Shown: positions 1 to 8,326 of the stretch, piece by piece | Layout of the letters: each line of letters begins with the position of its first letter | Numbering within the stretch: position 1 is the stretch's first letter | NCBI RefSeq assembly: GCF_000217955.3 | Contig: NZ_AFOY02000010.1 | Coordinates: 62,001 to 126,000, forward strand | Length of the DNA stretch: 64,000 nucleotides | Direction: 5' to 3' | Source: Pseudomonas fluorescens HK44 | GTDB lineage: Bacteria; Pseudomonadota; Gammaproteobacteria; Pseudomonadales; Pseudomonadaceae | Program-made: the position numbers and the translations under genes | Notes under the pieces: generated by a model | The model's database searches: none | The model's input: the letters and a program-made list of their open reading frames with translations, nothing else | What the model was told of the DNA's origin: nothing

Positions 1-1
1 C

Positions 2-541
2 AAGCGCCTGGCGTCCTACGGGATTGATCCCAGGTCCATCAGCAAGGACACGCTGGACACCGCAAAAGATACCGCGGCCCAGGCACAGGCGGCGCTCAAG
101 GCTGCGAATGCCTCGCTTGCGCAATATGCGATCAAGGCGCCGGTGGATGGCGTGGTCCTGGCGATCAATACCACCGTAGGCAGTTATGTGTCGCCGCAAG
201 GCGCCTATGACCCGTATATCCAGCAATTCAGCCCGTTGCTGGTGATGAGCGCTGAACAGACTCATCTGGCGGTACGCTGCTATGTGGACGAGATCCTGAT
301 TGCCCGCTTGCCGACGCCCGAACATATTCGTGCCCAGATGTTGATCCATGGCTCGGATATCAAGGTGCCGCTGGAGTTCGTTCGTGTGCAGCCGTACGTG
401 TCGCCGAAAATCCAGTTGTCCAATCAGCGTCAGGAGAAAGTCGACCTCAGGGTGTTGCCGGTGGTTTTCCGGTTCGAGAAAAAAGACCTCCCGATGGTGT
501 ATCCGGGGCAGTTGGTGGATGTCTTCATAGGACAGAAATGA
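2..541 (+). CDS. HlyD-family efflux adaptor, 3' part only
   Basis: The frame is open from the first bases of the window, so the start lies outside. The visible part begins with a helical hairpin rich in Ala, Gln and Lys, followed by the lipoyl/barrel-sandwich motif APVDGVV and a beta-rich domain ending in a PGQLVDVFIG segment, as in periplasmic adaptors (membrane fusion proteins) of tripartite exporters. Such adaptors link an inner-membrane pump to an outer-membrane channel. The stop overlaps the next start as ATGA, so it is translationally coupled to the outer-membrane factor, and an FtsX-type permease follows, which points to an ABC-type (MacAB/DevBCA-like) exporter rather than an RND pump. 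The ATPase gene is not in the window. The substrate cannot be read from sequence. Confidence 0.85.
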   Translation, partial: KRLASYGIDPRSISKDTLDTAKDTAAQAQAALKAANASLAQYAIKAPVDGVVLAINTTVGSYVSPQGAYDPYIQQFSPLLVMSAEQTHLAVRCYVDEILIARLPTPEHIRAQMLIHGSDIKVPLEFVRVQPYVSPKIQLSNQRQEKVDLRVLPVVFRFEKKDLPMVYPGQLVDVFIGQK

Positions 542-2034
542 TGTGCCAGTCCCGCGTCCATCGACCTCTGCGATTCCATGCCCGGGTGCTCCCCGCGATT
601 ATTCTGATGGCAATGAGCGCTTGCACGGTGGGCCCGAATTTTTCGCGGCCACCAGCGCCGTCGCAGAGCGGTTACACCCGCAATCCGGCGACAACGACCG
701 TCGCGGCGCAGGGCCAGGCGCAGCACTTTTTGCCGGGGGCGGAAGTGGCGCCTGACTGGTGGCGGTTGTTCAAGTCTGCCTCTCTGGATGCGGTGGTTCG
801 CCAGGCGATTGCCAACAACCAGACCTTGCAGGCTGCCGAAGCCAGCCTGCGGCAAAGCCGGGACACACTCATGGCCGGTTATGGGGTTTTCTATCCGCAT
901 CTGGATCTTCACGCAGGCGCGACCCGCGAACGCAATGCTCCGCTCCAGCAAGGGCTGACGACGGGAGGGACGATCTTCAACGTTGTAACCCTGAGCGGCA
1001 CAATCAGTTACACCCTCGATGTCTTTGGCGGACAGCGTCGAACGGTGGAAGGCCTGCAAGCCGAGGTCGACCATCAAGCCTGGCTGACCCATGCGGCTTA
1101 CCTCACCCTGACCGCCAATGTCGTCAACACCGCTATCGCCCGTGCCGGCTATGTCGCGCAAAGGCGCGCCACAGAGCAGTTGATTGCGCTGCAAAAACAA
1201 CAGCTTCGGACCACCGAGGTCCAGGTCCGCAGTGGTACGGCGCCTTATTCGGCGGTCCTCAGTTTGCGCAGCCTGATTGCCAGCAATGAGGCCTTGTTGC
1301 CGGCGCTGGAACAGAAAATCAGCCAGGCCGAGCATTTGCTCGCTACCCTCGAAGGCGTCGTACCCACCGATGTCAGGCTCCCTGACATCGAGTTGACAGG
1401 TCTTTCGCTGCCCACCGATTTGCCGGTCAGTCTGCCCTCGAGGCTAGTCCGGCAGCGGCCGGATATTTTGTCCGCAGAAGCGCAGCTACACCGGGCCAGT
1501 GCCAACATCGGGGTGGCAACGGCGGCGATGTTTCCCAGTTTCAATCTGACCGGGACCTATGGTGCAGCCGGCTCGAACCTGGGGTCATTGTTTGCGAGTG
1601 CCGGGCGGTTCTGGAGCGTTGGCCCCTCCATCGATATCCCGTTGTTCCAGGGTGGTAGCCTGTGGTTTGGCCGTAACGCCGCGATCGATGCCTATCAGCA
1701 GGCGGCGGCGAATTATCGGCAAACCGTGCTCGAGTCTTTCGCGCAGGTCGCCGATGCCCTCAAGGCCCTGGAGTTCGATGCACAGGCGCTGCAAAAGCAG
1801 GCCGAGGCGCAGGCTACTGCCGAAGAGGCGCTGCGTTTGCTGCAAGCCAACTACCGATCAGGCCTGGTGACCTATCTGGATCTGCTGGCGGCCGATGTGC
1901 AACTGCATCAGGTCAACATTGCCTATCTGCAAGCACTTGCCCAGCGTCATCAGGACACCGTCGGGCTGTTCGTCGCACTGGGTGGCGGCTGGTGGAACAC
2001 CCCGCCCCCGGCGGGTAGCAGGCAGACACCATGA
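538..2034 (+). CDS. Outer-membrane efflux lipoprotein (NodT/OprM type)
   Basis: The 498-residue protein has an N-terminal signal ending in a lipobox-like LMAMSAC near residues 23-29, followed by the TVGPNF(S)RP motif typical of the NodT family. Two repeated halves follow, each with the long helices of TolC-like trimers; the segment LVRQRPDILSAEAQLHRASANIGVATAAMFPSF is a family hallmark (quoted here only as spanning about residues 302-335). It should form the outer-membrane exit duct of the exporter made with the upstream adaptor and the downstream permease. It overlaps both neighbours by 4 bases (ATGA). The C-terminus is Pro- and Gly-rich and probably disordered. The family is certain; the transported substrate is unknown. 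Confidence 0.92.
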   Translation: MMCQSRVHRPLRFHARVLPAIILMAMSACTVGPNFSRPPAPSQSGYTRNPATTTVAAQGQAQHFLPGAEVAPDWWRLFKSASLDAVVRQAIANNQTLQAAEASLRQSRDTLMAGYGVFYPHLDLHAGATRERNAPLQQGLTTGGTIFNVVTLSGTISYTLDVFGGQRRTVEGLQAEVDHQAWLTHAAYLTLTANVVNTAIARAGYVAQRRATEQLIALQKQQLRTTEVQVRSGTAPYSAVLSLRSLIASNEALLPALEQKISQAEHLLATLEGVVPTDVRLPDIELTGLSLPTDLPVSLPSRLVRQRPDILSAEAQLHRASANIGVATAAMFPSFNLTGTYGAAGSNLGSLFASAGRFWSVGPSIDIPLFQGGSLWFGRNAAIDAYQQAAANYRQTVLESFAQVADALKALEFDAQALQKQAEAQATAEEALRLLQANYRSGLVTYLDLLAADVQLHQVNIAYLQALAQRHQDTVGLFVALGGGWWNTPPPAGSRQTP

Positions 2035-3173
2035 AACACTCGGGCATCCTGCGGATCGGCTTCAAGCTGCTGGTCAACGACAAGGCCAAGTTTTCGGCGT
2101 TGCTGGTGGGGATTACGTTCTCGGTGTTCCTGATGATGCAGGTGACCGCACTGTTTGCCGGGATTCTCAACCGGGCCTACTCGACGGTGACCAATATCGG
2201 TGCGGCGATGTGGATCATGGACCCGGCCGTGAACACCCCGACCAGTGTCATCCCGCTGCCGGATTATCTGCTCGATGCCGTACGCAGCATGGAGCAGGTT
2301 AGCTACGCGGTGCCTGTATTCATTGGCGGTGCCCAGGTCAGACTGGCCAGTGGCACCTATCAGGCGGTCAGTGTGATAGGTCTCGACGACACCAGCCTGT
2401 TCGGTCGCCCAGAGCTTGAGCAGGGTTCTATCGAAGACATTTACGCCGACAACGCGTTCATCATGGTCCACGATGCCGAATTTTCGAAACTGGATAATCC
2501 GCGGATAGGCACTTCCTTCGAGCTCAATGACCACCGCGGCACCATCGTCGCCATCGCCAAGGTCCTGACCAGCGGATTGACCGGCATACCGACGCTCTAC
2601 ACCACCTACCGGCGCGCCATCGAATACATTCCGACCACCCGCTTCACGGTGTCTTACATTCTGCTGGAGCCCAGGAGCAAGGCCGCAGAGGCTGCAATCA
2701 AGCAACAGGTTGCGCAGCTGGGCTATGTCGCCTTGACCCGGGGAGAGTTCAACCAGCGGATTACCGATTACTACATCTACCAGACCGGGGTCGGCACCAA
2801 CATATTGACGATGACGGTGATCAGTTTCGTGGTCGGGTTATCCATCTCCGGTCAAACGTTCTACACCTTCATTCTGGAAAACCTCGACAAGTTCGCGGCC
2901 CTCAAGGCCATCGGCGCCAAGGGCCGCGAACTGATCTACATGATCCTCTTCATGGCGACGTTCACCTGTTTGACGGGGTACGGGCTGGGGGTGGGCCTGG
3001 TCACGTTGATGATCTTCACGGTGCGCACCTATCTGCCCAATTACGCAGCGATGATTACGTTCTGGAACCTGGGGCTGGCGTTTGGCCTGGTGCTGTTGAT
3101 CGCCGGGGTTTCCAGTTACGTGGGCATACGTAAGGTGCTGAAAATCGAGCCATTCGATATTTTCAGGGGCTGA
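2031..3173 (+). CDS. FtsX/DevC-like ABC transporter permease
   Basis: The 380-residue protein has the MacB/FtsX layout: one membrane segment at about residues 22-47, a large periplasmic domain (about 50-250), and three C-terminal membrane segments (about 260-285, 305-335 and 345-370). The sequence LDKFAALKAIGAKGRELI between the second and third segments matches the coupling helix region of this family, where the ATPase docks. It closes the adaptor/outer-membrane-factor operon by ATGA overlap. The N-terminal DKAKFSALLVGITFSV resembles DevC-type permeases. The cognate ATPase is expected upstream, outside the window. No terminator is obvious; an Anr-like site for the next gene begins 33 bases after the stop. 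Confidence 0.88.
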   Translation: MKHSGILRIGFKLLVNDKAKFSALLVGITFSVFLMMQVTALFAGILNRAYSTVTNIGAAMWIMDPAVNTPTSVIPLPDYLLDAVRSMEQVSYAVPVFIGGAQVRLASGTYQAVSVIGLDDTSLFGRPELEQGSIEDIYADNAFIMVHDAEFSKLDNPRIGTSFELNDHRGTIVAIAKVLTSGLTGIPTLYTTYRRAIEYIPTTRFTVSYILLEPRSKAAEAAIKQQVAQLGYVALTRGEFNQRITDYYIYQTGVGTNILTMTVISFVVGLSISGQTFYTFILENLDKFAALKAIGAKGRELIYMILFMATFTCLTGYGLGVGLVTLMIFTVRTYLPNYAAMITFWNLGLAFGLVLLIAGVSSYVGIRKVLKIEPFDIFRG

Positions 3174-3205
3174 GTCTTGAGGATAGGGCGCCAGCCCGGC
3201 TGCAA

Positions 3206-3219
3206 TTGACAAAAATCAA
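3206..3219. promoter_or_regulatory. Anr/FNR-type box (TTGACAAAAATCAA)
   Basis: Fourteen bases fit TTGAT-N4-ATCAA with one mismatch (C for T at position 5). The centre is about 67 bases before the ATG at 3280; a class II site would put the transcript start near 3254, leaving room for the AAGGAG at 3268-3273. One of a series of such sites in the island. Confidence 0.75.
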
Positions 3220-3279
3220 GTGCCGGGAGACGCAAAGGGGGGATCAATAGCGTACCCATCAGTGTTCAAGGAGACGGGC

Positions 3280-4656
3280 ATGCGAATGACATTTCTCGGA
3301 GCGGCTGGCACGGTCACGGGCAGCAAGTACCTGCTGGAACATCACGACAAACATGTGTTGATCGATTGCGGCCTGTTCCAGGGCTACAAACAGCTGCGCC
3401 TGCACAACTGGGACCCTTTTCATCTGCCGGTTCGCGATCTGGAGGCGATCGTTCTGACCCATGCTCACCTGGATCACAGCGGCTACCTGCCGGTGTTGGT
3501 GCGCAACGGCTATCGCGGCCCGGTCTATGCCACGCCCGCGACCTGTGAACTGGTGAAGATCCTGTTGCTCGACAGTGGCCGCCTGCAGGAAGAGGAGGCC
3601 GAATACGCCAACCGCCATGGCTTCTCCAAACACGATCCGGCCTTGCCGCTGTACACCGAACAGGACGCGCACAGGGCCCTGAAGCTGTTGCGGCCACTGG
3701 AGTTGCACCATTGGGTCGACATTGCTCCGGGGATCAGCATCCAGTTGCGCTGTGCCGGGCACATCCTTGGTGCGGCCACCGTGGAAGTGCTTGCCGAAGG
3801 CATTAGCCTGGTGTTTTCCGGGGACTTGGGGCGGCCGAATGATCCGTTGATGTTCACCCCGGAAACCATCGAACAGGCGGACTATCTGCTGGTGGAGTCG
3901 ACCTACGGCGACCGTCAGCACCCCGTCGAGTCCCCGGAGGAGCAACTGGCCGAGGTCATCAACCGCACGGCACTGCGCCACGGCATTACCCTGGTGCCTT
4001 CATTCGCGGTCGGGCGTGCGCAACTGCTGATGTATCACCTCTATCGCCTGAAACAGAAGAAGGCGATCCCCGACCTGCCGATCTACCTCAACAGCCCCAT
4101 GGCCACCGATGTCACGCGCTTGTACCAGCGTTTTCGCAGTGAGCACCGGCTGTCGCTGGAGGAATGCGAAGGCATGTGCCATGCCGCGCATTTCGTGCGT
4201 TCGGTCAGAGATTCCATAGACCTTGACCAACAGCGCACCCCCGCGGTGATTATTGCTGCCAGCGGCATGGCCACCGGCGGGCGGGTGCTTCACCACCTCA
4301 AGGCGCTGGCGCCCAACCCGCTCAATACGCTGCTGGTTCCCGGTTTCCAGGCAGGGGGAACTCGCGGTGCACAGATCGTCGCCGGTGCGCCATCGGTGCG
4401 GATTCATGGCAAGGACGTGCCGATTCGGGCTGAAGTGGTGCCCATGGGGACCTTGTCCGCGCATGCCGACGGGGATGAAATCATGCAGTGGTTACGGGGC
4501 TTCAAGCGGCCACCGAAACACACCTATGTCGTGCACGGAGAGCCCAATGCATCGGATGTGCTGCGCCGTCGCATCAGCCTGGAGCTGGGCTGGTCGGTCT
4601 CGGTGCCGGAGTACCGTGACAGCGTTGAGCTGACGGGCGTTCCGGCCCCGGCCTGA
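3280..4656 (+). CDS. Metallo-beta-lactamase/beta-CASP RNA-processing hydrolase
   Basis: The start at 3280 is preferred over an ATG-like start 60 bases upstream because AAGGAG sits 6 bases before it and the protein then begins directly with the family fold (MRMTFLGAAGTVTGSKYLL). The 458-residue protein has motif 2, HAHLDH (residues 61-66), a beta-CASP insertion, and a C-terminal SAHADGDE motif with the HG(E) loop of RNA-specificity (RMMBL) domains. This family cleaves RNA, as endonuclease or exonuclease, with two zinc ions. It lies behind an Anr-like box and before a run of other low-oxygen genes. Versions of it occur in many stress islands. The physiological RNA target is unknown. Confidence 0.92.
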   Translation: MRMTFLGAAGTVTGSKYLLEHHDKHVLIDCGLFQGYKQLRLHNWDPFHLPVRDLEAIVLTHAHLDHSGYLPVLVRNGYRGPVYATPATCELVKILLLDSGRLQEEEAEYANRHGFSKHDPALPLYTEQDAHRALKLLRPLELHHWVDIAPGISIQLRCAGHILGAATVEVLAEGISLVFSGDLGRPNDPLMFTPETIEQADYLLVESTYGDRQHPVESPEEQLAEVINRTALRHGITLVPSFAVGRAQLLMYHLYRLKQKKAIPDLPIYLNSPMATDVTRLYQRFRSEHRLSLEECEGMCHAAHFVRSVRDSIDLDQQRTPAVIIAASGMATGGRVLHHLKALAPNPLNTLLVPGFQAGGTRGAQIVAGAPSVRIHGKDVPIRAEVVPMGTLSAHADGDEIMQWLRGFKRPPKHTYVVHGEPNASDVLRRRISLELGWSVSVPEYRDSVELTGVPAPA

Positions 4657-4674
4657 AATCCTGACGATCCAAAG

Positions 4675-4700
4675 CCCCTTGCCGGTGTTGCGGCAAGGGG
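4675..4700 (+). terminator. Hairpin after the beta-CASP gene
   Basis: CCCCTTGCCG at 4675-4684 pairs perfectly with CGGCAAGGGG at 4691-4700 around a 6-base loop. The T tract after it is weak, so termination may be partial; on the minus strand AAGG runs also follow poorly. It separates the convergent beta-CASP and zinc-ribbon genes. Confidence 0.6.
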
Positions 4701-4794
4701 CCTTCAGCCAACAGCTTTCACTTGGTGACGGATGTTCTGGGTACGCAACCTTTGCTGCCTGGTTTTCTGACTGTCGTCATCAGCCGGTTTCTCT

Positions 4795-5292
4795 TTACTC
4801 GTCACGTGTCCAGCTGACGTTCAACTGATATTGATCATCACCATAATGGTAATTTGCGTGGCCTTTGAAAGCGCCTGTCAGTGCATGACCCAAACGGTTG
4901 GCGAGATGGATACCGGTGGTGGTCACGACCAGAGCACCCCCTGAGTCGCTCAGCTTGATGAGGCGCTCCAGGGCATGATCGGCTTTTTCCTTTTTCTCGG
5001 TGTTTTCGATCAGGTTGATGATTTCGTTTCGATGCTCAAGCAGGAATTTACCGGACAGCGTTAGCGTACCCGCCGGCATGTTGTCATTGATGCGCCGACA
5101 GGCCGGGCAGGTCACCGTTTCGGCATCAGGGATCACCGTGTTTTCAGGCAGCTTCCAGGTCCAGTTACCGGCCTGATAAAGCGCGCCACAGGTCGAGCAG
5201 ATGGCCGAGCCTGCGACTCGCTGCAATAAATAGGGGTCATGGGCGGGAGTCTTGAACAGTTGGTTTTTTTGACTGAGCTGATATTTGTCCAT
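4795..5292 (-). CDS. Four-cysteine zinc-ribbon protein (BCAM0308-like, resembles NMD3 N-terminus)
   Basis: The ATG at 5292 has GAGGAACAGG just upstream and gives 165 residues; the longer frame to 5442 would translate through the Anr box and is less likely. Two CxxC pairs, C32-STC35 and C62-PAC65, suggest one bound zinc. After them come PAGTLTLSGKFLLEHRNEI and a helix ending in HALERL, an arrangement that resembles by eye the N-terminal part of archaeal/eukaryotic NMD3 (60S export adaptor). I believe it belongs to the group named after B. cenocepacia BCAM0308, a gene of the low-oxygen lxa locus; this is recollection, not a search. Function unknown; an RNA or ribosome link is inference. Divergent from groEL. 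Confidence 0.7.
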   Translation of the reverse strand: MDKYQLSQKNQLFKTPAHDPYLLQRVAGSAICSTCGALYQAGNWTWKLPENTVIPDAETVTCPACRRINDNMPAGTLTLSGKFLLEHRNEIINLIENTEKKEKADHALERLIKLSDSGGALVVTTTGIHLANRLGHALTGAFKGHANYHYGDDQYQLNVSWTRDE

Positions 5293-5428
5293 GACCTGTT
5301 CCTCGCAAATGAGAAGGATAAAAACTGCGCACCCAGCCCTGTTTTCAGATCGATTTTTACCGACAGTGCCCGCTGACAGAACCGTGGAACTCACGGATTC
5401 ATTTGGCCGCGACTGGTTGTTGTACAGG

Positions 5429-5442
5429 TTGATTTTTGTCAA
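5429..5442. promoter_or_regulatory. Anr/FNR-type box (TTGATTTTTGTCAA)
   Basis: TTGAT-TTTT-GTCAA matches the consensus at all but one base. It lies 137 bases before the start of the minus-strand zinc-ribbon gene, so it probably serves that gene through a leader of about 100 bases, while the second box of this divergent region serves groEL. Confidence 0.7.
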
Positions 5443-5539
5443 CTGGGGGCCATTGGCTGACGGTCAATCATCTGGAGTCGGTGCGCGAAATGCGCGCGCA
5501 TGCAAGTACCTGTGACGGCCCCGCGACGTCGTGACTTTG

Positions 5540-5553
5540 TTGATAAAAATCAA
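5540..5553. promoter_or_regulatory. Anr/FNR-type box (TTGATAAAAATCAA), perfect half-sites
   Basis: Both half-sites are exact. The centre is 77 bases before the groEL-like ATG at 5624, which fits a class II activator site with a leader of about 35 bases. Together with the box at 5429 it fills most of the 331-base divergent region; nothing else was recognised there. Confidence 0.85.
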
Positions 5554-5623
5554 CGTCGCGTGAGCCATTTCATGGAAGCTGCAAGTACCTGCCTGTTGCA
5601 GAGTGACTTGGGAGAGCAACCTG

Positions 5624-7240
5624 ATGGCTCACAGTAAAATTCTGTTTCGTGCCGCCGCTCGCGAGAAAATCCTCTGCGGTGCCACACAACTGGCGGACGC
5701 TGTCCGTGTGACCCTTGGGCCCAAATCGAAATCAGTGTTGATTCAGAACAAATGGGGTCATCCGACGGTCTGCAACGACGGCGTGACGATTGCCAAACGA
5801 ATCGACCTGCAAGACCCCGAGGAGGGGCTGGGTGCCCAGATGCTGCGTCAGGCGGCGGAACGTACCGGCGATGCGGTAGGGGATGGGACCAGCACGGCAA
5901 CGGTGCTGGCCCATGCAATCCTGGCCGACGGCATACGCAACGTCGTCGCCGGTGCCAGTGCGATCGATTTGAAGCGCGGCCTGGACCGAGGGCTGTTGCT
6001 GGTCGTGCAATCGCTGGCAGCCCAATCGCGTCCGGTCAGTACCCCCAGGGAAAAGGCCCAGGTGGCCACGCTTTCGGCGCATAACGATGCGGTTATCGGC
6101 CAGCTGGTTGCAGACGCCCTGGAAAAGGTCGGCGTTGAAGGCGTGGTCAGTGTCGAGGAGTCCAAGACCACCGAAACAGTGGTCGAGGTAATGGAAGGAA
6201 TGCGTTTTGACCGTGGTTATGTCTCGCCGTATTTCGTGACGGATACCGAGAAAATGCAGGTTGAGCTCGATGATGCCTACCTGCTGCTCTGTGACCATAA
6301 GATCGGCATGCTCAAAGACCTGCTGCCACTGCTTGAGTTGATCGCCAAAAGTGGCCAGCCACTGGTTCTGATTGCCGACGACATAGAGGGCGAGGCGCTG
6401 ACCACGCTGGTCGTCAACCAGATCCGTGGCGTATTGCGCGCGGTGGCGATCAAGGCCCCCGGCTTCGGTGATCGACGCAAGGAAATGCTCCAGGACATTG
6501 CCGTCCTGACCGGGGCAACGGTGGTCTCCAGTGAGCTGGGCATCAGTCTTGAACAGGTGGACTTGAGCCAGTTGGGACGAGCGCATCGCGTCGTGGTGCA
6601 AAAAGACAGCACGGCGCTGATCGGCGGCGCCGGTCAACGCGAGGCGATTGAGGCGCGCCTGCAACAGATCCGCGTGCAAATGGACGCGACTACCAGCGAT
6701 TACGACCGCGAAAAACTCCAGGAACGACTGGCCAGGCTGTCGGGCGGTGTCGCGGTGATCCGGGTCGGAGCGCCTTCCGAGGCCGAGATGAAGGCGCGCA
6801 AGGATGCGCTGGATGATGCCATTTCGGCGACTCGGGCGGCGATTGCCGAGGGCATCGTTCCGGGTGGCGGGCTGGCATTGCTCAAGGCTGTACCGATTAT
6901 CGCGGCCGAGGAGGCCGGTTATGAAGGCGATGCCAAAACCGGTTTGCAGATACTTCGCCGAGCGCTCGAAGCGCCGGCCCGGGTGATCGCGGAAAACTCG
7001 GCGGTGGATGCCGGCGTGGTCGTTGCCCGTATGCTGGCGGAACCGGGGAATATTGGCTTCGATGCGTCAGCCAATGTCTATGTGGACATGTATGAAGCCG
7101 GCATCATCGATCCGACCAAGGTGGTGCGTATCGCGCTGGAAAATGCCGTTTCAGTCGCCAGTATCCTGCTGCTGACCGAGGCGACCCTGACCGATATTCC
7201 GGAAAAGGAATCACCTGCCCAGCCACCGTTTCCCGAATGA
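5624..7240 (+). CDS. groEL: GroEL-type chaperonin, extra copy without GroES
   Basis: The start at 5624 (GGGAG 9 bases upstream) gives 538 residues beginning [14 protein letters not shown]; a GTG at 5603 in the same frame is less likely. Family marks are [13 protein letters not shown], the ATPase motif GDGTST with the catalytic Asp, and PGGG...L near the C-terminal equatorial domain. It departs from housekeeping GroEL in two ways: no groES precedes it, and the C-terminus ends in a Pro/Glu-rich stretch instead of a Gly-Gly-Met tail. It should assemble as a ring chaperonin, perhaps borrowing the chromosomal GroES. Its Anr box implies expression when oxygen is low. The main groESL operon is presumably elsewhere in the genome. 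Confidence 0.95.
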   Translation: MAHSKILFRAAAREKILCGATQLADAVRVTLGPKSKSVLIQNKWGHPTVCNDGVTIAKRIDLQDPEEGLGAQMLRQAAERTGDAVGDGTSTATVLAHAILADGIRNVVAGASAIDLKRGLDRGLLLVVQSLAAQSRPVSTPREKAQVATLSAHNDAVIGQLVADALEKVGVEGVVSVEESKTTETVVEVMEGMRFDRGYVSPYFVTDTEKMQVELDDAYLLLCDHKIGMLKDLLPLLELIAKSGQPLVLIADDIEGEALTTLVVNQIRGVLRAVAIKAPGFGDRRKEMLQDIAVLTGATVVSSELGISLEQVDLSQLGRAHRVVVQKDSTALIGGAGQREAIEARLQQIRVQMDATTSDYDREKLQERLARLSGGVAVIRVGAPSEAEMKARKDALDDAISATRAAIAEGIVPGGGLALLKAVPIIAAEEAGYEGDAKTGLQILRRALEAPARVIAENSAVDAGVVVARMLAEPGNIGFDASANVYVDMYEAGIIDPTKVVRIALENAVSVASILLLTEATLTDIPEKESPAQPPFPE

Positions 7241-7270
7241 CGCGCACACCGGGCGGCGGTGCGCGGTGAC

Positions 7271-7284
7271 TTGATATAAATCAA
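7271..7284. promoter_or_regulatory. Anr/FNR-type box (TTGATATAAATCAA), perfect half-sites
   Basis: Both half-sites are exact. It lies between groEL and the universal stress gene, 127 bases before the chosen ATG at 7412. The same 14 bases recur exactly at 15088, in front of the remnant of another universal stress gene. Confidence 0.85.
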
Positions 7285-7411
7285 GATCAAGCAGGCTTCA
7301 GGGGAGGACGCTGAGTTGACGCTGGTGCTTGATCCAGCGAGGACGCAATGGCTGACCACCGGCAAGGGGCAGCGGCAGGCGTCGAAGCCCAACCTGTCTG
7401 GAGTTCAGATC

Positions 7412-8302
7412 ATGAGCCAGTATCAACGGTTATTACTGATCATCAACCCGGCCCAGCGCCATTCCCCTGCGATACACCATGCCGCGGCCCTGGCCAAGGC
7501 CAGCGGAGCGAGCTTGCATATTGCTGCGTTAATACAATCGCTGGACATTCTTGCACTGCTTGAAGAAGGCATCAGGGAAAAGGCTCGGCAGAGTTACCTC
7601 CAGGACCATAGCGATTGGCTCAAGGATCAGGCACAAAAGATGCGCGGCAGGGGGATCGAGGTGACCACCGAGGTGGCGTGGGCCGATGACATGCAGCAGG
7701 CAATCCTTGATCACGTCAGCGAAATGCAGCCCAACCTGCTGATCAAGCAAGTGCAACATGAGCCAGCGCTCAAGCGCGCATTCTTCACCCCTCTGGACTG
7801 GCACTTGCTGCGCCACTGCCCGATACCGATGTATCTGGTGGGCGCGAGTGGTCATGCCTTGCCGCGCAAGGTGGTGGCAGCGGTTGACTCGTCAGATACC
7901 GAGTCTTCGAGCAGTGAACTCAATGACCGGATCATCCTGCAGGCCAACAGCCTTGCGCTGCAGTGCAATGCCGAGTTGCATCTGTTGTATGCCTGTGACA
8001 TTTCGGCGGCCTATCTCGGCGATATGGGTGGCGGCGGGCTGACACTGGCGGACCTTACCCGGGAACTGCGCAGAGAACTGGAAAAGTCATTCCTGCGCTT
8101 GGCCGGTCGATTCGGTGTGCCCTCTGACCGTCGACATTTCATCATGGGGAGCCCGGTCTCGGCGTTGAGTGAGTTTGCCGACGAGCAACAGGTGGATGTG
8201 ATCGTGATGGGCAGAGTCCAATCCCACGGGCTGGAAAAACTGCTCGGCAGTACGACGGAACATATCCTGTATCAGGTGCCTTGCAGCGTTCTCGCGGTCT
8301 AG
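7412..8302 (+). CDS. Universal stress protein with two tandem Usp domains
   Basis: The ATG at 7412 (GGAG 9 bases upstream) gives 296 residues starting MSQYQRLLLIINPAQ; the longer frame from 7316 is unlikely because it starts only 32 bases after the Anr box. Domain 1 covers about residues 1-145 and domain 2 about 150-296. Domain 2 ends with DVIVMGRVQSHGLEKLLGSTTEHILYQVPCSVLAV-type sequence (last ~35 residues), which contains the G-x2-G-x9-G(S/T) ATP-binding pattern in a modified form. UspE-like tandem proteins help survival under starvation or low oxygen. It ends 24 bases from the convergent NamZ-fusion gene. A fragment of a close paralogue survives at 15177-15251. Confidence 0.93.
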   Translation: MSQYQRLLLIINPAQRHSPAIHHAAALAKASGASLHIAALIQSLDILALLEEGIREKARQSYLQDHSDWLKDQAQKMRGRGIEVTTEVAWADDMQQAILDHVSEMQPNLLIKQVQHEPALKRAFFTPLDWHLLRHCPIPMYLVGASGHALPRKVVAAVDSSDTESSSSELNDRIILQANSLALQCNAELHLLYACDISAAYLGDMGGGGLTLADLTRELRRELEKSFLRLAGRFGVPSDRRHFIMGSPVSALSEFADEQQVDVIVMGRVQSHGLEKLLGSTTEHILYQVPCSVLAV

Positions 8303-8326
8303 GGGCTGTGGCGTGTTGCGTCAAGA

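Noticed and set aside
3220-3279. Extended start of the beta-CASP protein
   Set aside because: The upstream start at 3220 lies directly after the Anr box and lacks a ribosome site; AAGGAG at 3268 serves the 3280 ATG.
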